From Bacteroidales bacterium UBA3856 (GTDB lineage: Bacteria; Bacteroidota; Bacteroidia; Bacteroidales; UBA932): a DNA stretch of 8,493 nucleotides. Location of the stretch: NCBI GenBank assembly GCA_002392525.1, contig DGHE01000180.1:1-8493 (forward strand), read 5' to 3'. Under the pieces are notes generated by a model, which was not told the DNA's origin, did not search any database, and was given only the letters and a program-made list of their open reading frames with translations. Shown here in pieces: positions 1-6,369 of the stretch (positions are counted from its first letter, which is position 1; every line of letters starts with the position of its first letter). The translations under genes and the position numbers were made by a program.

Positions 1-21
1 GACAGTCTTGCGGATTCTCTA

Positions 22-98
22 TGGTGATTCCGTTGGGGCTCGAACCCAAGACCTACTGCTTAGAGGGCAGTTGCTCTATCCAGCTGAGCTACGGAACC
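22..98 (-). tRNA. tRNA-Arg, anticodon UCU, CCA end encoded
   Basis: The minus strand folds into a complete 77-nt cloverleaf. The acceptor stem is GGTTCCG with CGGAATC (one G-U pair), the D stem is GCTC/GAGC, the anticodon stem is ACTGC/GCAGT, and the T stem is TTGGG/CCCAA with loop TTCGAGC. The discriminator is A and CCA is encoded. The seven-base anticodon loop CCTCTAA places TCT at positions 34-36, so it should read AGA. A20 in the D loop and C35 agree with known arginine identity elements. The oddity is C at position 33, where nearly all tRNAs carry U. The gene lies downstream of the minus-strand gene ending at 149 but has a promoter of its own. No T-rich terminator is visible in the 21 bases left before the window edge. 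Confidence 0.95.
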
Positions 99-114
99 AT
101 CCTCAATGGGAGTG

Positions 115-145
115 CAAAGTTAGTGATTTTTTGACAAATGACAAG
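115..145 (-). promoter_or_regulatory. Bacteroidota-type promoter of the tRNA-Arg gene
   Basis: Read on the minus strand, TAACTTTG (115-122) matches the -7 consensus TAnnTTTG exactly. CTTG (142-145) lies 19 nt upstream, in the right place for the -33 TTTG element. Transcription would start roughly 10 nt before the mature tRNA 5' end at 98. This is the only promoter in the window for which both elements can be recognised. Confidence 0.7.
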
Positions 146-148
146 TCT

Positions 149-1141
149 TTATCGGGGGCTTAGCGTAAGGAGAAGCTGCAACTGCTGGTTGACGGCTTCC
201 GAGAAGGTAAATGAGCCGTCCTCGCGGGGCGGGAACGTGTCGGTAAGAATGCCGCCCTCATAGTCTACAGACAAGGTTTTGATGCCAATGGTCACGATGC
301 GGGTGAGGTCCTCCAGCGTGGGATACACGTAAACAAAGTTGACGTCGTCGCGGGTTTGCAGCAGGCCGATGACGCTGCCGTCATTGAGCATCAGGCGCAC
401 GGCGGCGTCGTAGGGAATGTGGTACTGCTCCTTGGTGCCGATGACGAACGCCAGGTCCAGGTCTTCCTCGTTGTTGTTTTTGTAGTAGAGGTGGGAAAGG
501 AGGATATTGTAGTCAAAGTTCTCTCCCCGTCCCACGACAGGCTCGGTGGCAGACATGATGCTGCCCTGGTTCTCCGTGTAGCTGGCCAGTTTGGCCGATG
601 TGAGCTCGGCGGTGTGGTCTGCGGCGGAGCGGATGGCCTCGCAGTGGCGCTTCAGGAGGTCCCCCAGCTCGTTGGCACCGAAGTTGGCCTGGATATAGTC
701 GTCCGGGTTCCAGCCCGTGATGATGTCTACGCTCTTGATGCCTTTCACCAGTTTCTCCATATCCTGCGGCTCTACGGCATATTTGAGGCGGTTGAGGAAC
801 ATGCCGTTGTCCTGCCTCTTCTTGGTGGCCGAATCCTCTCCGATCTGATCCATGCGGACCAGTTTGCCGTTCGTAAGGGTAGCCGCCATCTTGACGCCCT
901 TGGGAACCAGCGTGGAGTTGCTCTGCACCAGGTTGATATAGATAAGGTACAGAATGGAACCGTCCGGGAACCCGGCCAGTTCTACGCGAACTTCTGCGGG
1001 AATGCCGCCCATGGAGAGTGTCTCGTACTCGGTGGAGATATGGGTTTTCCCCTCATCGCGGTAGTTGGTGCGGATGGTCTGGGCACCGGCCGATGCGGCG
1101 AAGACCAACGTGAGGGCCAGGAGAATTGCTTTCTTCATCAT
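149..1141 (-). CDS. Secreted protein of unknown function with an apparent internal duplication
   Basis: This 330-residue protein begins MMKK, followed by a hydrophobic stretch and AGAQ near residues 18-21, a typical Sec signal peptide cut by signal peptidase I. There is no lipobox cysteine, so it is probably periplasmic or exported. I do not recognise the family. Two parts look related: residues about 79-170 and 242-328 each have a beta-rich piece ending in an NGK or NDG turn, then a YAVEPQDMEKLV / YPTLEDLTRIV segment leading into a KS or KTLSVD strand, then a closing amphipathic helix. No catalytic motif or transmembrane helix is evident after the signal peptide. The start at 1141 gives tandem Met codons (1141 or 1138); both lie just downstream of a TAATTTTG -7 element. 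It is transcribed divergently from the lipoprotein gene. Confidence is high that it is a gene and low for any function. Confidence 0.88.
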   Translation of the reverse strand: MMKKAILLALTLVFAASAGAQTIRTNYRDEGKTHISTEYETLSMGGIPAEVRVELAGFPDGSILYLIYINLVQSNSTLVPKGVKMAATLTNGKLVRMDQIGEDSATKKRQDNGMFLNRLKYAVEPQDMEKLVKGIKSVDIITGWNPDDYIQANFGANELGDLLKRHCEAIRSAADHTAELTSAKLASYTENQGSIMSATEPVVGRGENFDYNILLSHLYYKNNNEEDLDLAFVIGTKEQYHIPYDAAVRLMLNDGSVIGLLQTRDDVNFVYVYPTLEDLTRIVTIGIKTLSVDYEGGILTDTFPPREDGSFTFSEAVNQQLQLLLTLSPR

Positions 1142-1157
1142 TTTGGTATTAGTGCGG

Positions 1158-1165
1158 CAAAATTA
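1158..1165 (-). promoter_or_regulatory. -7 promoter element for the secreted unknown protein
   Basis: The minus strand reads TAATTTTG, an exact TAnnTTTG match, 16 nt before the start codon at 1141. A TTTG -33 element is not seen at the usual spacing. It lies 14 nt from an oppositely directed -7 element at 1180-1187, so the two promoters share one short AT-rich stretch. Confidence 0.55.
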
Positions 1166-1179
1166 CGAAAAAAATTGTG

Positions 1180-1187
1180 TACTTTTG
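1180..1187 (+). promoter_or_regulatory. -7 promoter element for the lipoprotein-PPC operon
   Basis: TACTTTTG matches TAnnTTTG and lies 25 nt before the ATG at 1213, leaving a leader of roughly 20 nt. No clear -33 TTTG is present. The element argues against the upstream in-frame GTG at 1177, because translation could not begin upstream of the transcript start. Confidence 0.55.
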
Positions 1188-1212
1188 TCTTTTAGAAATA
1201 ATTCCTGCGCGC

Positions 1213-2073
1213 ATGAGAAGCATTTTTCGTACCATAGCCTTCGCTCTGACGCTACTGGCCACCGTTTCTTGCAACATAGACTTCATTTACCTCCAGGTCC
1301 CCGGAACCAGCTGGTCCCTGGAACAGGGAGAAACGCGCGCGTTCGTCCATTTTGACAGCGAGAGAGTTACTATCGTGCAGCGCAGTAACGCTACCGGTGG
1401 CGTGCAGTTCACCAACGGAACATACCTCACCGACGGCCACCGCGTGAAAGTTACCTCGGACGAAGGAACCAGCCACCAGCTTGTGCGTACCTTCACGCAC
1501 CTGAAGAGTAGTACCTCCAACAAGAATTTTTCCTCCCTGCGCCCCCAAAGCTACGAAACCCTGGACGGAACGGTCTGGACAACCCTCAGGCAGGACGACC
1601 TGACGCTCTATTACTTCGAACCCGGTGGAAAATCCCGCCACTGGACGTTCAAGAACGTCCGTCATGAGGAAGGCGTTCCGTACGGCTGGGAAGTGGGGGA
1701 AGAAACCTATTCCGTCACCGGCAGCCACGTTGCCCTGGAAAGTGGCGGCGCCACCCTGTTTCCGGAAGTGATGCTCATGGACGATGTCTGGTACATGCAT
1801 TATCCCGCCCAGGAAGACAACGGAACATCGGCCCTCAGGGGAACGGCCTGGAAGTACGTGACAAACAGCTACCCCGGTATCCTCATCTTCAATACCAACA
1901 GCTCCTTCACCCGCGTGCTCGTGAGCAGCCGCGTTCTCTATCAGGTTACCCAGGGCACATACACCGTGAACGGAGATTCCGTCACCCTGAACTTCTCCGA
2001 TAAATCCGAGACCTGCACCATTAGCGGCAACCGGTTCACCTTCATGGAAAAAACCTACGAATTATTCCAATAA
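1213..2073 (+). CDS. Putative lipoprotein built from three GTxW beta repeats
   Basis: This is a 286-residue protein. The N-terminus MRSIFRTIAF is followed by a hydrophobic run and LLATVSC, which reads as a lipobox with lipidated Cys20 (a relaxed one, with T at -3). The mature part is beta-rich and holds three imperfect repeats of about 90 residues. Each opens with GTxW (GTSW 31-34, GTVW 119-122, GTAW 210-213), and about 35-45 residues later has a TY-x-(V/T)-x-G-x-x-V strand-turn-strand (70-79, 165-174, 249-258). The third repeat, with QGTYTVNGDSVTLNF, most resembles the small lipocalin-like domains common in Bacteroidota lipoproteins. I infer a periplasm-facing or surface lipoprotein that binds a small ligand, or a structural role; no catalytic residues are apparent. 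The GTG at 1177 is rejected as start because it precedes the -7 element and would bury the signal peptide. The gene ends 4 nt before the PPC gene, implying co-transcription. Confidence 0.87.
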   Translation: MRSIFRTIAFALTLLATVSCNIDFIYLQVPGTSWSLEQGETRAFVHFDSERVTIVQRSNATGGVQFTNGTYLTDGHRVKVTSDEGTSHQLVRTFTHLKSSTSNKNFSSLRPQSYETLDGTVWTTLRQDDLTLYYFEPGGKSRHWTFKNVRHEEGVPYGWEVGEETYSVTGSHVALESGGATLFPEVMLMDDVWYMHYPAQEDNGTSALRGTAWKYVTNSYPGILIFNTNSSFTRVLVSSRVLYQVTQGTYTVNGDSVTLNFSDKSETCTISGNRFTFMEKTYELFQ

Positions 2074-2077
2074 AGAT

Positions 2078-2503
2078 ATGTATCAGTTTATTCAAGAGGC
2101 AGACCACTATGTCCTGAGTGTGGACAATCACGTGAGTCTGATGGCGGCGCTTGCCCGTTTCTGCGAAGAGGAGCACGTCCTCTCCGGCGTCATCGGCGGC
2201 CTGGGCGCCATCAACGAAGCTACCTTCCGTTTCCTGGACCCTGCTACCAAGCAGTATGTAGACAAGACCTTCTCCGAGCAGATGGAGATCACCAACCTCA
2301 CCGGCAACATCTCCGAAAAAGACGGCAAGCCCTACCTGCATGTCCATATAACGGCATCCAGGAGAGACTACACTTGCGTGGGCGGTCATCTCCTGGATGC
2401 GAAAATCAGTGGTGCCTGCGAACTTACGGTAGACTCATATCCGTCTTTAAAACCGGGTCGCCGGGCCGACGAAGAAACAGGTCTTAATCTGTATCGGTTT
2501 TAG
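2078..2503 (+). CDS. PPC-domain (DUF296) protein
   Basis: This 141-residue protein is a single PPC (plants and prokaryotes conserved, DUF296) domain of normal length. The features seen are an N-terminal strand, helix 20-32, VLSGVIGGLGAINEATF (34-50), the HVH pair (His88, His90), and VGGHLLDA (101-108) with His104. The family is known to form small trimeric proteins; the conserved histidines may bind metal. Plant members are nuclear AT-hook proteins, but no AT-hook (RGRP core) is present here, so the common annotation of DNA-binding protein is not supported by this sequence. No signal peptide is present, so it should be cytosolic. ATG follows the lipoprotein stop after 4 nt, suggesting translational coupling. 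Its last 20 bp overlap the 3' end of the opposing Wzz-like gene. The role is unknown; family assignment is confident. Confidence 0.92.
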   Translation: MYQFIQEADHYVLSVDNHVSLMAALARFCEEEHVLSGVIGGLGAINEATFRFLDPATKQYVDKTFSEQMEITNLTGNISEKDGKPYLHVHITASRRDYTCVGGHLLDAKISGACELTVDSYPSLKPGRRADEETGLNLYRF

Positions 2504-3626
2504 CGAACATCTCTTTCACTTTGGGAAGATAGCTCTTCCCGAAGACAATGCCGCAGCCCAGTACAAAGCCCAGGAACGTCCAGACAACAAGCGTCTTGGC
2601 CCGGCTGTTGGAAGGCTGGCGGGGAACGGTGACAGGCTGGATGATGGTGAGCACGGGGGTGTCCCGTTTCACCTGCATCTTGGCCTGTTCCAGTTGTTTG
2701 GCCATTTCTGAGTAGATGGAACTGGTCACGGCGTATTTGCTCTGGAGACGTTCGCGTTCAATGCGGGCGCGGGAAGTGGTCATGTTCTGGGAACGGTCGG
2801 TCACGGTGGCCAGGGCGCTCTGATAGCTTTCGGCCTCGGCCTTGATCTCGTTGTAACGGGCCTGTACGTAGTCCAGCTGTTTCTGGGCTTTCTCCGTGCG
2901 GAAGCGCGTAATCTCCGTCTGCAGCAGCTGCTGGGCCTTGAGGGCGAGTTCCGCCGTCTGGATGGGCTCCGAGCCGTTTACCATGAGGGTGAGGTATCCT
3001 TCCTTCTTATCTACATTGAGGGTGACGCTCTGGGCGATGACCTTGATGATTTTCTCCTCGTCCTTGGTGAGGAGGATGGGCTTGGGTGCACTGTTCCCGT
3101 CCCCTTCAGATACGGGCATGGTCATCTCCGGCTTTTCCTTCCGGAGGGCGCCCATGATGACGCCGGGCAGGCCGATGGTGTATTTGAGCACCGTTCCCAT
3201 GACCGTGGGCTTGACATACTCCTTGGCGTAGGTGTACATGCTTACGGCGGTGTCGGCCTTTTCATAGTGCAGCGGCGCGTACATGAGTTCCTTGCGGAAG
3301 GGAACGCTGCTGACAATCTGGGGATATACCAGCGGGGACAGGTCGGAGGCCGTCATGTTGCTGGTTCCCAGGTCGAAGCCGGCCAGGGAAGCCAGGCTGC
3401 TGAGGGAGGAATTGCGGGAAGAGCCCACCTGCGGCACCATCACGGTGCTTACGGTGTAGGTGCGCTTCATGGTAAGGGCGGCCACCAGTCCCAGCGCCAT
3501 GAAAATGGCTGTTGAGATGATGATGGTCTTCCGGCCCTCCCACATGCTTTTCACGAGGGCGATGATGTCGATGCCCTCTTCCTCCTCCTCGTACGGGGGA
3601 CGCGTATAGTTGTTGTTCTCTACCAT
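2484..3626 (-). CDS. Wzz/PCP-type polysaccharide chain-length or co-export protein
   Basis: This 380-residue inner-membrane protein has the polysaccharide co-polymerase layout: an acidic cytoplasmic N-terminus (EEEEEGIDI at 13-21), TM1 about 34-53, a large periplasmic part, a coiled-coil-prone helix about 225-320, then PVTVPRQPSNSRAK (331-344, the proline-rich segment typical of the family), TM2 about 345-363 and a short basic cytoplasmic tail. Such proteins set chain length or couple synthesis to the outer-membrane exporter. No C-terminal tyrosine kinase domain is fused, so it is the kinase-less type. The start at 3626 is chosen because it lies 2 nt after the SLBB gene stop; a longer in-frame start at 3710 would overlap that gene by 82 nt and add residues unlike the family. 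It has no promoter of its own, so the two genes should form an operon. The stop overlaps the PPC gene tail-to-tail. Confidence 0.9.
   Translation of the reverse strand: MVENNNYTRPPYEEEEEGIDIIALVKSMWEGRKTIIISTAIFMALGLVAALTMKRTYTVSTVMVPQVGSSRNSSLSSLASLAGFDLGTSNMTASDLSPLVYPQIVSSVPFRKELMYAPLHYEKADTAVSMYTYAKEYVKPTVMGTVLKYTIGLPGVIMGALRKEKPEMTMPVSEGDGNSAPKPILLTKDEEKIIKVIAQSVTLNVDKKEGYLTLMVNGSEPIQTAELALKAQQLLQTEITRFRTEKAQKQLDYVQARYNEIKAEAESYQSALATVTDRSQNMTTSRARIERERLQSKYAVTSSIYSEMAKQLEQAKMQVKRDTPVLTIIQPVTVPRQPSNSRAKTLVVWTFLGFVLGCGIVFGKSYLPKVKEMFAKTDTD
2519..2544 (+). terminator. Strong hairpin 15 nt past the PPC stop, possible 3' end structure
   Basis: Positions 2519-2529 pair with 2534-2544 around the loop TAGC: eleven pairs, including the uninterrupted core GGGAAGA/TCTTCCC. 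In plus-strand RNA the single imperfect pair is a U-G wobble; in minus-strand RNA the same position becomes a C-A mismatch. The fold is therefore better for the PPC transcript, even though it sits inside the coding sequence of the Wzz-like gene. No T-tract follows, so it is not a classical intrinsic terminator. It may stabilise or define the 3' end together with Rho, or be a coincidence of coding sequence. Confidence 0.35.
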
Positions 3627-3628
3627 AA

Positions 3629-6319
3629 CTAGTTGAGTCTTTCGATGAGCAGGATCATGGAAACGATGGACGTGAGGGCGCTCAGGGAACTGGCGGCCAG
3701 CTGGTCCCACTTGATCTTCTCCTTGGGTTCCTCTGCTTTCTCCTGTCGCTTGGTATCCATGCTCAGGGTGATCACCGAGCCGGGCTCCACCTTGGGATAG
3801 GTGCGGAAGAACAGGAACTTCTTGGTGCTCTCGCTCTGGTTGTTGGGCAGGGTGACGGTAACGCTGTTGCGGTCTGCAAACTTCTGGAAACCGCCGGCGT
3901 AGTTCTTGATGTACCAGGCTGCATTGTGGCCGCCCTGATAGGTGACCGTCTTCTGGGTGGAAGCATATTCCTCGGGAACATACTGGGCCATGCGGGTGCC
4001 GATCTCACGGATGGTGACCGTGTTCTCCAGGCGCATGACGTTGATGACATCCCCTTCCATGAGGATGGGATCCTCCTTGTCCCGGCGGCTGTGCCGGATG
4101 GCGCCCTTGAGGTCTACGCCAATGGGGCCGCGATTGTTGTAGGTTCGGAACAGCGTGGTGTAGGGGGAGGCATCCTCCATGAGGCCGCCGGCCATCTTGA
4201 TGACCTCCGACAACTGGGTGCGGCTGTCTTCCAGCACATACACGCCCGGGTAGCGCACGCGGCCGTTGATCTCCACGGTGCGTCCCGTGGCGAAGTTGGG
4301 CATCTGGCGAATCACGACGTGGTCGTAGGGCATGAGGTCGAAGGGCTGCAGCGGGTTGTAGTTTTCGTCTACCTCCAGGGTGATGAGGTTGTACTTGACG
4401 TCCTTGGTATCGCTTAAATCCAGACGGAACACTTCCACGCGGTTGAGGGCGGCGCCTACCTCGAAGCCGCCGGCCATGGTGATGAGGTCCTGTACGGAGA
4501 GGGAAGCGTCATAGGTGGTCCCCAGCGGGTTTTTGACGGCACCGCTGATACGGACCTCTCCCACATTGGTATAGGTTGTGTTGTCGTAGATGCGGAGCTC
4601 GTCTCCGGGCTGGAGAAGCTGGTCTTTGTCTTTCTCCAGGTTAATCTGGATGTATTCCTTCTTGTCGGGGTTGGTGATGTCCGTGCGGGTGATGTAGGCC
4701 ACGGGATAGACGCTGGGCTTGAGGCCGTCGGCCAGTTCAATGGCCTGGCCGATGGTCATGCGGTCGTTGAGGCCGAAGTTGCGGCTAAAGGGAGTGCGGA
4801 CCTGGCCTACCACGCTGATGGTAGCCTCGTCGCGGAAGTCGGAGAGGGCAAGCACCTTGACGGCATCACGGGCCTGGAGGCTGAAGTCCGGGTTGCCGTT
4901 TACGCCCGGGAAGGGAACGGTGAGCACCTCCACGGTTTCGTCGGGACGGGTGCGCTCGATGAGCACGTATTCGGTACGGGCGGTGTAGCGCGGTTTGGCG
5001 TTGTCGATGAGGGCCTGGAGGCTGCGGTTCTTGCTATAGTCGAAGTTGCCGCCGTAGTAAACGTCTCCGCTGATGGAAACGTAGTTCTCCATGGGTTTGT
5101 TGGCACTCTTGATGCGCACGATGTCTCCACCCTGGAGGTCTACCCTCTGGGCGCCGGACATGACGTTGTTCAGGTCAAATTCCTTGTAAACCTTCTCGCC
5201 GTTTTCAAAGCGCTCCACCTGCACGAAGTCCGGATAGACGGAGTAGGTGAGCCCGCCGGCATAGGTGATGAGGTCCAGGAGGGACTCATCGTCTACCATC
5301 TCATAGCGCATGGGACGGTTCACGGCACCTTCGATGGTGACTACCTTGTTTGCTATGGGGACAAACAGGACATCGTTGTTCTGGAGGTCGTACTGGGCGG
5401 CCTGGGTTTCTCCGGTCATGAACTTGTACAGGTCCAGGCGGGAAGTCTTTCCTCCGCGGGAGCGCTGGATGTTACGCAGCGAACCCAGCTCGGTGGGGCC
5501 GCCGGCGGCAGCCAGAGCGTTGAAGGCGGTGTTGAGGGCGCTCACGGTGAAGCCGCCCTGCACGCCTACCTCACCATAGATGTTTACGGTGATGGTACGG
5601 GCCGTGGTGATGGTGACGGCAATCTGGTCCTGGCGGAAGGAGTAGTGCTGGGCCAGCTTGGTCTTGATGGCGCTGCGGGCCTGGGCCAGGGTGAGGCCTT
5701 TGAGGAAAATCTTGGTGGCACCGGCGGGCTGGATGGAACCATCGGCCTCGATGCGCTGGTGAATCTCTGTCTGGGAAGAGCCGAAGATGGAGATATGGAC
5801 CTCATCGCCTTCTCCGAGGATGTAGGTCTCGGGGGCCATGGCGCCGTCGGTGGTGCGGAAGACTTCCAGCGACTTGCCGGTGAACAGGGAGTGGCCGTAG
5901 ATGTTGTTGCCCTCGGTGGGGGAGACGTTGTTCTTGGCGAGCGTTTCTTCCAGGGCCTTCTCTGCGGCTTCTTCTCCCAGGGTGGTCTGGGGGATCTCGT
6001 TGGCGGTCACTGTCTCCACGCCGATGGCAACACCGGCGTCAGAAACGCTTGCAGGAGCCGCGGGAGCTACTTTGGAGGCCGATTTTTCTTTCTGCATCTG
6101 GTCCAGGATGGAGATGACACGGCTTTGGTAGGAGGGGTACTCCGAGGGAGAAATGGCATCTACGTCTATGCCGTTTTCCAGGAGACGGGCGCGGACTTCG
6201 GTCTCTGTAAGGCCTCGTTTTTCAAGTTCTCCGCGTGCCATGGAAAGCATGGCGGCAGACTGTGCAAACGCGGCCGTTGCCAGCAGAGTGCACAGAAGTG
6301 TCATGAGGATTTTCTTCAT
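3629..6319 (-). CDS. SLBB-domain polysaccharide export protein (Wza-like)
   Basis: This is an 896-residue outer-membrane or periplasmic exporter component. The signal peptide is MKKILMTLLC through FAQ (1-20). A helical segment at 28-80 (GLTETEVRARLLENGID) and an Ala/Glu-rich linker precede the polysaccharide export domain, about 164-245 (YILGEGDEVHISIFG, then DGSIQPAG). Then come six SLBB-like units beginning near 244 (VNIYGEVGVQG), 327 (VTIEGAVNRP), 414 (VSISGDVYYGG), 501 (ISVVGQVRTP), 589 (VRISGAVKNP) and 682 (VEINGRVRYPG), most followed by an AGG or ADG helix start, and a degenerate seventh region about 790-855. A hydrophobic C-terminal helix at 876-893 could anchor it. E. coli Wza is about 380 residues and lipidated; this protein is over twice as long and has no lipobox. 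Start 6319 is preferred over in-frame 6331 because it gives a standard signal peptide, though an A-rich stretch just before 6331 leaves that possible. It leads the operon with the Wzz-like gene. Confidence 0.93.
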   Translation of the reverse strand: MKKILMTLLCTLLATAAFAQSAAMLSMARGELEKRGLTETEVRARLLENGIDVDAISPSEYPSYQSRVISILDQMQKEKSASKVAPAAPASVSDAGVAIGVETVTANEIPQTTLGEEAAEKALEETLAKNNVSPTEGNNIYGHSLFTGKSLEVFRTTDGAMAPETYILGEGDEVHISIFGSSQTEIHQRIEADGSIQPAGATKIFLKGLTLAQARSAIKTKLAQHYSFRQDQIAVTITTARTITVNIYGEVGVQGGFTVSALNTAFNALAAAGGPTELGSLRNIQRSRGGKTSRLDLYKFMTGETQAAQYDLQNNDVLFVPIANKVVTIEGAVNRPMRYEMVDDESLLDLITYAGGLTYSVYPDFVQVERFENGEKVYKEFDLNNVMSGAQRVDLQGGDIVRIKSANKPMENYVSISGDVYYGGNFDYSKNRSLQALIDNAKPRYTARTEYVLIERTRPDETVEVLTVPFPGVNGNPDFSLQARDAVKVLALSDFRDEATISVVGQVRTPFSRNFGLNDRMTIGQAIELADGLKPSVYPVAYITRTDITNPDKKEYIQINLEKDKDQLLQPGDELRIYDNTTYTNVGEVRISGAVKNPLGTTYDASLSVQDLITMAGGFEVGAALNRVEVFRLDLSDTKDVKYNLITLEVDENYNPLQPFDLMPYDHVVIRQMPNFATGRTVEINGRVRYPGVYVLEDSRTQLSEVIKMAGGLMEDASPYTTLFRTYNNRGPIGVDLKGAIRHSRRDKEDPILMEGDVINVMRLENTVTIREIGTRMAQYVPEEYASTQKTVTYQGGHNAAWYIKNYAGGFQKFADRNSVTVTLPNNQSESTKKFLFFRTYPKVEPGSVITLSMDTKRQEKAEEPKEKIKWDQLAASSLSALTSIVSMILLIERLN

Positions 6320-6361
6320 ATGAATGAACATTTTTTATCTTTTTGCATAAAATCCAGTTTA

Positions 6362-6369
6362 CAAAGGTA
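6362..6369 (-). promoter_or_regulatory. -7 promoter element of the SLBB-Wzz operon
   Basis: The minus strand reads TACCTTTG, an exact TAnnTTTG match, 42 nt before the ATG at 6319. It would give an A/T-rich leader of roughly 35 nt containing AAAAAGATAAAA, typical of A-rich Bacteroidota ribosome entry regions. No convincing -33 TTTG is seen; the expected position falls within the gene remnant just upstream. Confidence 0.6.

Noticed and set aside
131..145. Repeated TGACAA unit between the tRNA and the unknown gene as a terminator or direct repeat
   Set aside because: It does not form a hairpin and is only a six-base repeat; the stretch is better explained as the -33 to -7 region of the tRNA promoter.
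356..1195. 279-residue plus-strand open frame opposite the secreted unknown protein
   Set aside because: It is the antisense shadow of a real gene: runs of V, H, G and D and no domain. The minus-strand frame has a signal peptide and a promoter.
1177..1212. GTG start extending the lipoprotein by 12 residues
   Set aside because: It precedes the likely -7 element and would place a non-signal sequence before a clear lipoprotein signal beginning at 1213.
1306..1315. 10-bp palindrome ACCAGCTGGT as an operator site
   Set aside because: It is inside the lipoprotein coding sequence and far from the promoter; short palindromes of this type are expected by chance in GC-rich coding DNA.
2449..2464. CCGG-CGAC-CCGG-TTTT on the minus strand as a terminator for the Wzz-like gene
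   Set aside because: It has the right order of hairpin then T-run, but the stem is only 4 bp and the T-run 4 nt, and it lies within the PPC coding sequence, so it is too weak to call.
3627..3710. Upstream ATG extending the Wzz-like protein by 28 residues
   Set aside because: The extension overlaps the SLBB gene by 82 nt and reads as a frame-shadow of its C-terminus; the ATG at 3626 sits 2 nt after that stop.
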